The translations under genes were made by a program, and so were the position numbers. The notes under the pieces are model-generated. The model worked only from the letters and a program-made list of their open reading frames with translations. It searched no databases and was not told the origin of the DNA. Source: Folioceros fuciformis (taxonomy: Eukaryota > Anthocerotophyta > Anthocerotopsida > Anthocerotales). From it: a DNA stretch of 64,000 nucleotides. Where the stretch lies: positions 126,157-190,156 of the forward strand of contig JBNGIO010005882.1 of the NCBI GenBank assembly GCA_049999805.1, in the 5' to 3' direction. Shown piece by piece: positions 1 through 10,345 of this stretch. Every line of letters starts with the position of its first letter. Position 1 is the first letter of the stretch.

Positions 1-1259
1 GCCCTGAGTCCCTCCGATATAGAAATAAGGCGACGTGGGCGCTAGCTACCGCCTCAACGGCCACAAAGCGTTTTGACCGTTGTCCTTCCAGTTTGAATCT
101 GAGCAACAACATGTTGATCCGTACTGCACTTTATGTAGACGTCCTACATATACAATGTTCATACACTACGTACGGCTATAGCGATATTTGATTCCAACAC
201 GCCCAATTGTGGCAAACGAGGGAACCGTACCGGGCCCTTTTCTGCTAATCCAGATTTATATTTCTTTGTAACTGTCTAGAATTGTTATCTTTCTTCAGTA
301 CTCGCTAACCACTTTAGAAATATCATGAGCTCCTAGCTATTGTGTCAATTTTGAAGAGAGGACAACAAAGGTACCTTTGTAATGTAGGGAAGGAATTTAG
401 AGTTCATATGATCTTTACTATTACTCTAAGATAATTTTATATTACAAGCTTAGGACTAGGAAACTTGCTCATGCGTAATATATGCATGAGACTTCTCCAA
501 CTTTCTCATTGAGTCTTACTAAATTTGACAATTAGGTTATGAGAGCATTTGGCGACATTATAAGTCTTGGCACCTTCGAATGTGTCATTTGTGATTTGGC
601 CCATCTTGCCAGCTTTTTAACCTACAGCAGTCAGCCCAAATTATGTCGTAGCCCATTGATTAAGGACGCTTAGCTCACCATAAAGTATCTGGTAGGGAGA
701 AATAGAGAGCCAAATGTGTCATCAACTTAGGAATCCAAAGCTTGGTGCAAGTGTTTCCATCAACTCCACATTGCATACATTGGGTAAGAGGACTAGATAA
801 ACCTAAGCAAGGGCAAGGGAGGATGCAATAGTGGTGGCCAACCTTTGTCCTAATCTAGCATAGAGAACCGAGCAACTAGCAATTAGAGACTGCATGTAGC
901 GGAGGTGGAGTAGATAGATCACAAGGTACCTACACACAAACTGAAATCCCATTCCACACCTCAACGCAATGAGAGACCATAGTGCATAGTGATTAGTGAA
1001 TAACAATAAGCTAATTGATAGTTAACTAGCTATTAGAATTAATAGCAAATAAACAAACGTGAGGACAAGACAAGAACCACACGGGGAGGCGCCCACTCAT
1101 TCGGGTTCATGGAGGATCTTGCCCTGTGCCTGCCTAGGCTACATGTAGCTACATATGCTAGAGTTCCTGGAGGATCTTGGCCTGTGCCTACCTAGGGTAT
1201 ACCGTTTGTATGGATATGTTTGTATCCCTTGGTTGGTTATTCCGGGTTCTACCAGGGAT

Positions 1260-1495
1260 TCGATTTGTAAGCATGTCATCATCAACCTCCCTCAATGAAC
1301 CTCCCTCAATGAGTAGGTAGGGTTGGGCAATGTTGTAGGGATTCGATTTGTAAGCATATCATCATCAACCTTCGATTTGTAAGCATGTCATCATCAACCT
1401 TCCTAAATTCGATTTGTAAGCATGTCATCATCAACCTCCCTACTCATTTTCATCAACCTCCCTGAATGAGTAGGTAGGGTTGGGCAATGCTGAAG
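1260..1495. repeat. Short tandem/direct repeat cluster
   Basis: A unit of about 29 bp beginning CGATTTGTAAGCATGTCATC recurs near 1260, 1340, 1372 and 1408. A second motif (CCTCCCTCAATGAGTAGG) is interspersed near 1290-1315 and 1455. The array is degenerate and no coding function is apparent. Confidence 0.7.
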
Positions 1496-1581
1496 CCCAT
1501 AAGTATTCTCCCCTCTTTTGATTTTAAGCATGTCCTCATTAACATCAATAGATCGAGTAGGAGAGGATTGTGCAATGCTAA

Positions 1582-1785
1582 AGCCCATAAGTATTCTCCC
1601 CTCTATAGGATGACCATGTTTTCATCTCCTTGCTCTCAAGACTACAAGGCCATTCGGCAAGGACTTGTCCAATCTCATCAAAGAGCCCATAAGTATTCTC
1701 CCCTCTATAGGATGACCATGTTTTCATCTCCTTGCTCTCGAGACTACAAGGCCATTCGGCAAGGACTTGTCCAATCTCATCAAAG
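1582..1785. repeat. Near-perfect 102-bp tandem duplication
   Basis: Positions 1582-1683 and 1684-1785 are almost identical, with one A/G difference seen in the CTCTCAAGAC/CTCTCGAGAC stretch. A partial third copy of the unit start (AGCCCATAAGTATTCTCCCC) lies near 1494. The duplication creates a short repetitive open frame, which I regard as spurious. Confidence 0.85.
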
Positions 1786-2533
1786 AGTGTGCTGTGCTAT
1801 ATCATGGCTATAAGAATGGGGCTTCTCCCGTTTGCCAATGCAGTCTATAGTCAAAGTGACATCTTTGGAATCGGTTATAGGTAGGCCTTTTATTATTTTG
1901 CATTACAACATTTTGGGAGCTGTAAGTAGTTTGGAAGAGGGCAAAGGCTGGGCTTGGCCCTCTTTTGGGTTGGCCTAACAGCAGCCTTGGCCCTCTTTGG
2001 GTTGTTCCTCATCTTTGTGAGAGATAGAATTTTATTTCTTTTTGAATAATAGTTATCATCCATTTAAAGCATGCAAGAATTTTCTATTTTATTTTAATAA
2101 TACACACCACCCATTTTAAGTGTGCAAGGTGCAACTTATCGAAGTACCAGCTCCTGTGATAAAAAAATTCCATGTAATGGCTGTTGTGAATTGACATGAG
2201 ATGGGCGAGGTAGGGGCCGTCACGCTCCCTTGATTTCTAAGCCTGGCCACCTGATGAAATGTACTGATGCACTCTGGTGTCCAACTGATCACAACAGAAC
2301 AGAAGGATGGATACTTTATGGAACAAGAAGGGACCCGAGCCGGTGGGGGAAGAACCCACCAGGGGCGGAAAGAAATAAGAGGGACTACCAACCATATGGT
2401 GTGTGGGTCTTGCTACCGATGCAACTTATGGCAAGGAGTGTTTTGCGCTTTTGCGTCACATCGTTGCTCTACACAGGCGTCCTGTTTCTGTAGTTCGGTG
2501 TGTGCCTCATGTCCAGACAGCGGTGCCTGTGTA

Positions 2534-5128
2534 ATGGCGACAGCATGGCAATCGGACCCGTTGGGGATGCAACAAATTGGTGGAGTTCAAGCCCACCTCG
2601 GAAGCTTATGTTGTCAATCGCTGGGAAACAACCAAGGTTTCAGGTGCAGAGGTGTGAGGAACCCAGCACTTGCACTTGCACTCGCGAGGATATATGTGGA
2701 TGGCGATGGTATTCGCAGAGATGGTCATCGGCAGGAGCCGGAGCACTTGTGGCAGCAATTTTTCCTGGACCCCACTATGTGGTGGGACATAAGACGGGAT
2801 AAGAAGAGCTCCCATTCGCCTGACTTTCGGCATAAGGGGTCCGGCGAGGTCCTGTTGATAGGCAGCATGGTCAAGCCAGCTTGGGTTGATGAGTACCTGG
2901 TTTCTTTGGATATGCAGATAGGTCATGGTGGAAGTCCTTCCATATCCATCCCTCCAGAAAAGCCTGAACCTGGCAGAAGCGAAGGATCGGGAATCGGCGT
3001 CGTAACGGCTGAAACCGTGAGCTTGTTATGTGAGCAGGGGAAGCTTACTGAGGCAGTTGGAGCCATGGAATCTCTTGCGCAAACAGGTTCTTGCATTTCT
3101 TTGGCTGTGTTTTACACTGTGCTGAAACTGTGTACAGCTCAGAAGGATTTGGTTGTGGGGCGACGAGTTCATGATCTTGCCGTCAAACTTGGGTACCACC
3201 AGAATGCTTTCCTGGGGAACCATATCTTGCGCATGTATGCATGTGGAGGTAGGTTGGAGGAGGCCATGGATGTGTTCACCAGGGTGCGCAAACCAGATGC
3301 CTTCATGTGGTTTTCCTTGATCTCCGCATACGCTAAACATGGGAAGCCTGAAGCGGCCATACAACTGTACCACGAGATGCGGAAATCGGGAGTGAGGGCG
3401 AATGGTCATGTCTTTGTGGCTGCCGTTCAGGCTTGTGCATTCGCTGCCGACGTGAAATCAGGCAGGAAAGTCCATTGTGATGTGTTGCACAGTGGCATTC
3501 CTCCTGACATGTTTGTTGGCACCGGCCTGGTGGACATGTATGCAAAATGTGGTGAACTGGAAGATGCACGCCAGGTTTTTGACAGCATGGCAAAAAAGAG
3601 TGTGGTGACATGGACGACCTTGATCGCCGGGTATGCACAGCAAGGGCTCAGTCAAGAGGCACTTGTGTTGTATGGAGAAATGGAACGGGAGGGCCTGATA
3701 TTGGCTAACCATGTTACCTTCTCTTGCCTTCTAAAAGCTTGTGCCAGCACTCGTGCCTTGCAGAAGGGCAGGCAACTGCACTCACAGATTGTCGAAAGGG
3801 GCCTGCTGAATGAAGTTGTGCTTGGCAACTGCCTGGTGGACATGTATGCAAAATGTGGTGAACTGGAAGATGCTCGCCGGGTTTTTGAAAGCTTGCCCAC
3901 AAAGGATGTGGTGACATGGACTGCGCTGATTGCCGGGTATGCGCAGCAAGAACTCGGCCAGGAGGCGCTTGTTGTGTATGGGCAAATGGAGAAGGAGGGC
4001 CTCATTTTGGCTGATGATTTTACATTCTCTTGCCTCCTGAAGGCCTGTGCCAGCACTGGTGCCCTTCAGAAGGGGAGACACCTGCACTCACAGATAATGG
4101 AAAGAGGACTTCTGGACAACGTAGTGTTGGGCAACTCCCTGGTGGACATGTATGCAAAATGTGGTGAACTTGAAGATGCACGCGGGGTTTTTGACAGCTT
4201 GGCCACAAAGAATGTGGTGACATGGAACGCACTGATATCTGGATACGGGACGTGTGATGATGGTCACAGAGCATTGGCCTGTTTTGAGGAGATGTTAGCT
4301 GCAGGCATTCTGCCTGATGGTGTTACTTTTACTTGCCTTCTAGTAGCATGCAGTCATGCGGGACTGGTCCACGAAGGTCGCAAGCACTTTGATTCCATGG
4401 CTGACAAGTACGGCATCCAACCTGATATTGAGCACTACAATTGCATGATTGATCTTCTTGGGCGTGCAGGCCATTTAGATGAGGCAGGGAAGATGCTTTC
4501 ATCATTTCAGGGCCAAAGTAACGTTGTGGGCTTGACGTCTTTGTTGAATGCCTGCAAAAACTACGGGGATATAGAGAGGGCGATTTGGTGTTTTGAATGC
4601 ATTGTCAGGATGGACCCTCAAAGAGCGTCTGCATATGTGCTCATGGCCAATGCATACGCAGATGCAGGTATGTGGGCAGATGTAGACAGGATTGAAATAC
4701 AGAGAATCGTAGCAGGAGCTAACAAGAAGCCTGCTGTGGCGAGCATAGAGGTGAATAAGCAGGTCCATAGTTTCCTGGTGGGAGAAAAGAGGGAGGATGT
4801 TGCGTTTAAGGTAGAAAGCACGAATGAACGTCTGAAGCAGGAAGGAGGCCACGTACCTCACACGAAGTTGGTGTTGAAGCCACTGGCTGAGACGGAGAAG
4901 GAAAACATGCTTTGCGGGCATGCTGAGAAGCTAGCTCTAGCGTTTGGTCTCTTGAACACGCCAAGCGGAACTTCTCTGGTGGTAACCAAGAATCTGCGCA
5001 TGTGCAGTGACTGTCACAGTTCCACGGAGATCATGTCAAGGGTTGAAGAAAGAGACATTGTTGTGAGGGATGGGTACCGCGTGCATCGATTCGCATCTGG
5101 TTGTTGCAGTTGTAAGGGTCGACCGTGA
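2534..5128 (+). CDS. PDF-motif PPR protein with variant DYW (GRP-end) domain, copy 1
   Basis: Predicted organelle RNA-binding editing factor in one exon, about 864 aa from the ATG at 2534. I chose this start because similarity to the downstream paralogue begins there; an in-frame ATG at 2267 would add 89 residues. Residues about 73-126 contain FLDPTMWWD, SPDFRHK and PAWVDEYL, which match the PDF motif of plant organellar single-stranded DNA-binding (OSB) proteins. PLS-type PPR repeats follow from about residue 160, including 102-aa blocks repeated almost verbatim (LVDMYAKCGELEDAR). E-type repeats come next, then a DYW-like deaminase from about residue 730. The HxE site reads HAEKLA, the zinc motif is CSDCH, KP stands where the PG box is expected, and the C terminus is CSCKGRP instead of DYW. 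Family knowledge predicts mitochondrial or plastid RNA editing. Cytidine versus uridine editing is inference. Confidence 0.88.
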   Translation: MATAWQSDPLGMQQIGGVQAHLGSLCCQSLGNNQGFRCRGVRNPALALALARIYVDGDGIRRDGHRQEPEHLWQQFFLDPTMWWDIRRDKKSSHSPDFRHKGSGEVLLIGSMVKPAWVDEYLVSLDMQIGHGGSPSISIPPEKPEPGRSEGSGIGVVTAETVSLLCEQGKLTEAVGAMESLAQTGSCISLAVFYTVLKLCTAQKDLVVGRRVHDLAVKLGYHQNAFLGNHILRMYACGGRLEEAMDVFTRVRKPDAFMWFSLISAYAKHGKPEAAIQLYHEMRKSGVRANGHVFVAAVQACAFAADVKSGRKVHCDVLHSGIPPDMFVGTGLVDMYAKCGELEDARQVFDSMAKKSVVTWTTLIAGYAQQGLSQEALVLYGEMEREGLILANHVTFSCLLKACASTRALQKGRQLHSQIVERGLLNEVVLGNCLVDMYAKCGELEDARRVFESLPTKDVVTWTALIAGYAQQELGQEALVVYGQMEKEGLILADDFTFSCLLKACASTGALQKGRHLHSQIMERGLLDNVVLGNSLVDMYAKCGELEDARGVFDSLATKNVVTWNALISGYGTCDDGHRALACFEEMLAAGILPDGVTFTCLLVACSHAGLVHEGRKHFDSMADKYGIQPDIEHYNCMIDLLGRAGHLDEAGKMLSSFQGQSNVVGLTSLLNACKNYGDIERAIWCFECIVRMDPQRASAYVLMANAYADAGMWADVDRIEIQRIVAGANKKPAVASIEVNKQVHSFLVGEKREDVAFKVESTNERLKQEGGHVPHTKLVLKPLAETEKENMLCGHAEKLALAFGLLNTPSGTSLVVTKNLRMCSDCHSSTEIMSRVEERDIVVRDGYRVHRFASGCCSCKGRP

Positions 5129-5694
5129 GAGGGAAGGAAAACTAGTCGGTGCTATATCGTACGCTGTGTTTTCCTTCGAGGGCGATTGTGGTTGTTCAAA
5201 CTGAGACAGCTGAGACTGGACCAACCACTCTTCTCACCGCAGAGAACCACATGTCTTCTGTGAATCTCCTCCTGTACGTACTTCAGTTCTGAGACAGAAC
5301 TAAGTTGTCGATTTTCCCAGAAGCAGACCGTGCAGGCGTCTTGGTTAGCCAGTCCCTGGACAGGAACAGAGAAAACGTTGTGCGACGAAGAGCAGGCTCA
5401 GGCTGTGGAGACTGTGCCCAAACCTAGGACTCGTAGGGATCCTTCTTCAGTAAACCAGTCGTGTACAGATCCTCGTTCAGTAAATCTTCCGTGTAGGGAT
5501 CCTCACTTCAGTAGAGCTTCACACAACAGAAGGCCTCTGACGTGCATGAATGTATTTGGTAGCCAATTCGTCTGTCTTGGTGTCTTCTGCCATGGGTAAC
5601 GAAACTACTCATTCACTACCCTTGAGGGTAGTGCCGTGATTCCAATTACGTGGGCATCCTGCCATCGACAGCAGTTCAGTCCAGTCCTTATACG
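5129..5694. other. Spacer between tandem PPR genes
   Basis: This 566-bp spacer probably holds the 3' end of the first PPR transcript and the promoter and leader of the second. A short direct repeat (GGGATCCT..TTCAGTA) recurs near 5435, 5470 and 5497. The open frame continues upstream of 5695 only from a GTG at 5650. I see no separate gene. Confidence 0.5.
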
Positions 5695-8682
5695 ATGGGC
5701 AGGGCCTGGAAAGCGGATCCGGCGTGGACGCAACAAAATGGTGGAGCTCTTGATCACCTCGTAGGCGCAGGGAGTAAAGCTCTAGGAAACAACCAAGCCT
5801 CCAAGTGCAGCCGTGTGAGGAGTCCAGCACTACCGCTTGCGATCAAATTGGTGGGTGGGGACGGAATTTGCAGCGATGGTCGTCGCAAGGAGCAGGATCT
5901 CTTGTGGCAACAATTTTTTCTGGACCCTGATATGTGGTGGGACGACAGACGAGATAAGAAGAGCTCCCGTTCGCCTGACTTCCGGCATAAGGTGTCCGGC
6001 GAGGTCCTGTGGCTAAGCAGCATGCCGAAGCCGCCTTGGGTTGATGAGCGGCTGACCTCTTTGGATATGCAGATGGGTCATGGTGCCTCTCCGTCCAAGT
6101 CGAGCTTTTCGGATGAGCATGAGGCTGGGAGGCCTGCAGGACCGGAAATGGGCGCGGTAACGGCTCAAACCGTGAGCACATTATGCCAGCGTGGGAGGCT
6201 GACTGAGGCAGTCGGAGCCTTGGAATTGCTGGCTCAGGCAGACTCTGGTATTTCTCAGTCTCTGTTTTACACTGTGCTAAAGGTGTGTGCAGCCACGAAG
6301 GATATAGTTTTGGGGCGACGAGTTCATGAGCTCGTTGTCGAACTTGGGCACGAGTCGGATGCGTACTTGGGGAACCATATCTTGCGCATGTATGCAAGTG
6401 AAGGTAGATTGCAGGAGGCGTTGGATGTGTTCACCAGGGTAGGAAAACCGAATGCCTTCATGTGGTTTTCCATAATCTCTGCACATGCCAAGCATGGCAA
6501 ACCTACTGAGGCCATACAGCTATACCATGAGATGCGTGGGTCAGGAGTGAAGGCGGACGCTCACGTCTTTGTTGCTGCTCTTCAAGCTTGTGCACTTGCC
6601 GCCGACTTGGAATCTGGCAGAGGGGTGCACTGTGATGTGTTGCGAAGTGGGATTCCTGCCAACCTATTTGTTGGAAACTGCCTGGTGGACATGTACGCGA
6701 AATGCGGCGAACTGGAAGAGGCACGCCGGGCCTTTGATAGCTTGACCTCAAAGGATGTGGTGACATGGACGGCCCTGATTGGGGGGTATGTACAGCAAGG
6801 GCTCGGCCAGGAGGCGCTTGTACTGTACGGACACATGGAGCAAGATGGCCTCATTTTGGCTGACCGTGTTACTTTCGCTTGCCTTTTGAAGGCCTGTGCA
6901 AGCACTGGTAACTTGCAGAAAGGCAAGCAGCTGCACTCACGTATTGTGGAAAGAGGACTGCTCCATGACATGCTGGTGGGCAACTGCCTGGTGGACATGT
7001 ATGCCAAATGTGGGGAACTCACAAATGCGCGCCATGTCTTTGACAGCCTGGGAAAGAAGGATGTCGTGACATGGACGTCCCTGCTTGCTGGGTATGCAGA
7101 GGAAGGGCTCGGCCAAGAGGCGCTCGTTGTGTACGAACAAATGGAGCAAGAGGGTGTGATTTTGGCCAACGATGTCACTTTCGCTTGCCTTCTCAAGGCC
7201 TGTGCAAGTACTGGTTCCTTACAGAGGGGCAGGCAGCTGCACTCACAGATCGTGGAAAGGGGACTGCTCGATAACATAATGGTTGGCACCTGCCTGGTGG
7301 ACATGTATGCAAAATGTGGAGAACTTGACGCAGCACGTGGTGTTTTTGACAGCTTGGCCGCCAAAAATGTGGCGTCATGGACGGCCCTTATAAGTGGTTA
7401 TGCAAAATGTGGCCAACTGGATGGTGCACGACAGGTGTTTGACAGCTTGGACACAAAAAGTGTGGTGACATGGAATGCCCTGATTGCTGGGTATACAGAT
7501 CAAGGGCTGGGTCAAGAGGCGCTTCTTCTGTATGGACAGATGGAGCAGGAGGGCCTCATTGTGGCTAACGATGTTACATTTGCTTGCCTTCTGAAGGCCT
7601 GTGCAGGCACGGGTGCCTTACAGAGAGGCAGACAGCTGCACTCGCAGATTGTCGACAGGGGACTGTCACGTAGCATACTTGTTGGCACCTGTCTGGTGGA
7701 CATGTATGCAAAATGCGGTGATCTGGGAACAGCCCGTCAGGTGTTTGACAGCTTGGCCACAAAGGATGTGGTGTCATGGACGACCCTGATATCTGGGTAT
7801 GGTGCGTGTGATGAGGGGCACAAGGCACTAACTTGTTTTGAGGAGATGTTGGTTAGTGGTATCCAGCCTAATGATGCTACTTTTACTTGCCTTTTGGTAG
7901 CATGTAGTCATGGAGGACTGGTGGAAGAGGGTCGTCACTACTTTAGGTGCATGGCTGAAAAGCATGGCGTCAGACCTACTACTGAGCACTACAATTGCAT
8001 GATTGATCTTCTTGGGCGTGCAGGCCATTTGGATGACGCGGAGAAGATGCTACTGTCATGTGAGGGTCAAAGTAATGTTGTGGGATTGACGTCTTTGCTG
8101 AATTCCTGTAAAAGTCACGGGGATATTGAAAGGGCGTCACGATGTTTTGAGAGGCTGGTCAGTCTGGAGCCTCAAAGTGCATCCGCATATGTGCTCATGG
8201 CCCATGCCTATGCAGACGTAGGTAGGTGGACCGACGTAGTGAGGATTGAAAAACAGAGAATGTCAGCAAGAGCTAGGAAGAAAGCTGCAGTGGCGGGTAT
8301 CGAGGTGAAGGATCAGGTACATACGTTTGTAGTGGGAGATAGGAGAGAAGATATTGCGCACAAGATAGAGAGCACGAATGCTCGTGTGAAGGACGAGGGG
8401 GGCCACGTACCCCACACAAAATTGGTGTTGAAGCCACTGGCTGAGAAGGAAAAGGAAGATGCGCTTTGTGGACATGCCGAGAAGCTAGCTCTGGCATTTG
8501 GTCTCTTGAATACGCCCAGTGGCACCCCCCTGGTGGTGACCAAGAATCTGCGAATGTGCAGTGACTGCCACAGTTCCACGGAGATCATGTCTAGGATTGA
8601 AAAGAGAAACATCGTTGTCAGGGATGGGTACCGTGTGCACCGATTTGCTAATGGTTGCTGCAGTTGCAAGGGTCGACCATGA
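5695..8682 (+). CDS. PDF-motif PPR protein with variant DYW (GRP-end) domain, copy 2
   Basis: Intronless tandem paralogue of the upstream PPR gene, about 995 aa from the ATG at 5695. The order is the same: an OSB-like PDF motif at about residues 70-125 (FLDPDMWWD, SPDFRHK, PPWVDERL), a PLS repeat tract, E repeats and a DYW-like domain from about residue 860. That domain has GHAEKLA, CSDCH and terminal CSCKGRP. The PG-box position reads KKAAVAG, so it lacks the KP of copy 1. It is longer than copy 1 because it carries one more 102-aa PPR block plus an extra 31-aa motif (KCGQLDGARQVFDSL), giving repeat spacings of 306, 306, 93 and 306 bp. The close identity between blocks suggests unequal exchange. 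Function is inferred as organelle RNA editing. Different repeat numbers imply different RNA targets. Confidence 0.88.
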   Translation: MGRAWKADPAWTQQNGGALDHLVGAGSKALGNNQASKCSRVRSPALPLAIKLVGGDGICSDGRRKEQDLLWQQFFLDPDMWWDDRRDKKSSRSPDFRHKVSGEVLWLSSMPKPPWVDERLTSLDMQMGHGASPSKSSFSDEHEAGRPAGPEMGAVTAQTVSTLCQRGRLTEAVGALELLAQADSGISQSLFYTVLKVCAATKDIVLGRRVHELVVELGHESDAYLGNHILRMYASEGRLQEALDVFTRVGKPNAFMWFSIISAHAKHGKPTEAIQLYHEMRGSGVKADAHVFVAALQACALAADLESGRGVHCDVLRSGIPANLFVGNCLVDMYAKCGELEEARRAFDSLTSKDVVTWTALIGGYVQQGLGQEALVLYGHMEQDGLILADRVTFACLLKACASTGNLQKGKQLHSRIVERGLLHDMLVGNCLVDMYAKCGELTNARHVFDSLGKKDVVTWTSLLAGYAEEGLGQEALVVYEQMEQEGVILANDVTFACLLKACASTGSLQRGRQLHSQIVERGLLDNIMVGTCLVDMYAKCGELDAARGVFDSLAAKNVASWTALISGYAKCGQLDGARQVFDSLDTKSVVTWNALIAGYTDQGLGQEALLLYGQMEQEGLIVANDVTFACLLKACAGTGALQRGRQLHSQIVDRGLSRSILVGTCLVDMYAKCGDLGTARQVFDSLATKDVVSWTTLISGYGACDEGHKALTCFEEMLVSGIQPNDATFTCLLVACSHGGLVEEGRHYFRCMAEKHGVRPTTEHYNCMIDLLGRAGHLDDAEKMLLSCEGQSNVVGLTSLLNSCKSHGDIERASRCFERLVSLEPQSASAYVLMAHAYADVGRWTDVVRIEKQRMSARARKKAAVAGIEVKDQVHTFVVGDRREDIAHKIESTNARVKDEGGHVPHTKLVLKPLAEKEKEDALCGHAEKLALAFGLLNTPSGTPLVVTKNLRMCSDCHSSTEIMSRIEKRNIVVRDGYRVHRFANGCCSCKGRP

Positions 8683-9216
8683 GAAGGAACCAGAACGGGT
8701 TCGGCTTCCTTCTGATGAGGAGGAGACGTGCATATTCTGATCAGGTCCATGGCTGTTGAATCCGATGACTCGTGCTTCTGTACATAAGTGCTGCAAAGTG
8801 TCCCCGAGTGGGGAGGAATGGAGACAACTACACCCAGTGTGCCGTGGGCCATGGATCCACATGACATAAATCTAATGTGTCTTTGGGGCGGACTTACCTG
8901 GGTAGCTTGCTGCCTCCGCTCCGCGCGCCCGCCGCTCTGGTATTGCACTACATCCATTGTTTGACGCACCCGCCCCCTCACCATCTAGAGCAAAAAAAGA
9001 AGACAATGAGAGGCGGTTGCGAATCCATTCGAGGCACCGAAGCAAGTCGCAGCAGCAAACGGTGAAGCAAATCGCGTCGCGCCCGGTTGATTCCACCAGC
9101 AGAAGATTTCAGAAGTCTCATCCATCAACTCTCTAAGCAAAAAGAACACGCAACTTAAGGCAGCATCTTTCTCTAGCCGGCTAGAACGAATGAAACTTAT
9201 GGAATACCTATACGGT

Positions 9217-9412
9217 CAGGCTGGCTTTCAAACAAAGTTTTGAGTTTTGTGCGATCAGGTTGGCTTTCACACAAAGTTTTGAGTTTTGTGCGGTCAGGTT
9301 GGTTTTCACACACAAAGTTTTGAGTTTTGTGCGGTCAGGTTGGCTTTCACACAAAGTTTTGAGTTTTGTGCGATCAGGTTGGCTTTCACACAAAATTTTG
9401 AGTTTTGTGCGG
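9217..9412. repeat. 39-bp minisatellite, 5 copies
   Basis: Five head-to-tail copies of a unit of about 39 bp contain GGCTTTCACACAAAGTTTTG followed by AGTTTTGTGCG. One copy has a 2-bp CA insertion. The copies are nearly identical, so the array is young. Repetitive open frames appear on both strands, as expected for a repeat length divisible by three, and are probably not genes. Confidence 0.9.
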
Positions 9413-9606
9413 CAGTCAATGTTCTAACCAAACATTTTGGACGTAACAAATGTGCCCCCTTCGGTCGTAGGGCGTCATTTAGGGTCCCAATCGGATACCT
9501 ACTTTGTGATAATATTCGGAACCCCAAGACGGCCGGTGGGGTGGTGATGCGGATCAAAGTTCCGGGTTCAGCATCCCGCCAACGAGGAGGGTGCGGAAGC
9601 GGCAGC

Positions 9607-9714
9607 GCGAGCTCTCCTACTCTGAGATGTGCTTTTCTGGGGAGGAGGAGAATGACACGAGCGAGCTCTCCTACTCTGAGGTGTGCTTTTCTGGGGGAGG
9701 AGGAGAATGACACA
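9607..9714. repeat. 54-bp tandem duplication
   Basis: Two adjacent copies start GCGAGCTCTCCTACTCTGAG and end in a GGAGGAGGAGAATGACAC stretch. A 21-bp direct repeat (TCTCACGACGACATCAATCG) follows at about 9776-9818. No gene is evident. Confidence 0.85.
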
Positions 9715-10287
9715 CCTGTGTGTCCACGGCGAGGTACCGCCCGTGGCAGACAACCATCTCTCACTCGCCGTGAGGATCTCACGACGACATCAATCGGATC
9801 TCACGACGACATCAATCGGTGCATCTCTGAAACACTACCAAACCCTAACCCCTGCGACCCCTCATGAGGGTGCATGAACCAAAATAAAAAATGTAGTATG
9901 TGTCTGTATCGGTCCACATGCCCGCTACAATGATGAGAAAAAAAGTCCTTGTACATGGTAGTCCCTCTAATGTGTACAAGTAGGTCCCTTGACGTGACGT
10001 GGTTATGTTCAGTATAGGAATCTGTGGTAGATTCCACGGTATATTCCCAAATGAAATATGTATATTAGAAAAAAGAACATCATTGTCTAGGGTGTGTCCA
10101 AATGCGTATTCCATAGAAACCTTCCTCGCCGAGGAGCACATTGCCTAAAGACCTGACCTTTAAGTGGCTTAGGGCGGATTTTTTAAAGTGGCAAGGCGTC
10201 CACATGTAAAGTGGCAAATCAAACCCGGAACCTTTCGTAGCAGGTCTCCGGTGTCTTTATACGGGACTGAAGACATAAGCCTGGCAT

Positions 10288-10345
10288 TCTTGGCCGGTGC
10301 TCCATTGCTTCGAATCTTGGCCGGTGCTCCGTTGCTTCGAAATGG
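10288..10345. repeat. 28-bp tandem duplication
   Basis: Two adjacent copies of TTGGCCGGTGCTCC followed by (A/G)TTGCTTCGAA. Nothing else is recognised. Confidence 0.75.

Larger units (their letters stand above)
1..2266. other. Gene-free 5' flank with small repeats
   Basis: I see no convincing coding region here. Open frames are short, lack family motifs and partly coincide with repeats. The tandem repeats at 1260-1495 and 1582-1785 are listed separately. The rest is AT-rich and unremarkable. The 5' part of the first PPR transcript probably lies in the last few hundred bases. Confidence 0.5.

Noticed and set aside
2267-2533. Upstream in-frame ATG extending the first PPR protein by 89 residues
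   Set aside because: The paralogue shares no sequence there and has no ATG upstream of its matching start. Kept only as an alternative.
9838-9850. AAACCCTAACCC, like the plant telomere repeat
   Set aside because: Only one and a half units; not an array.
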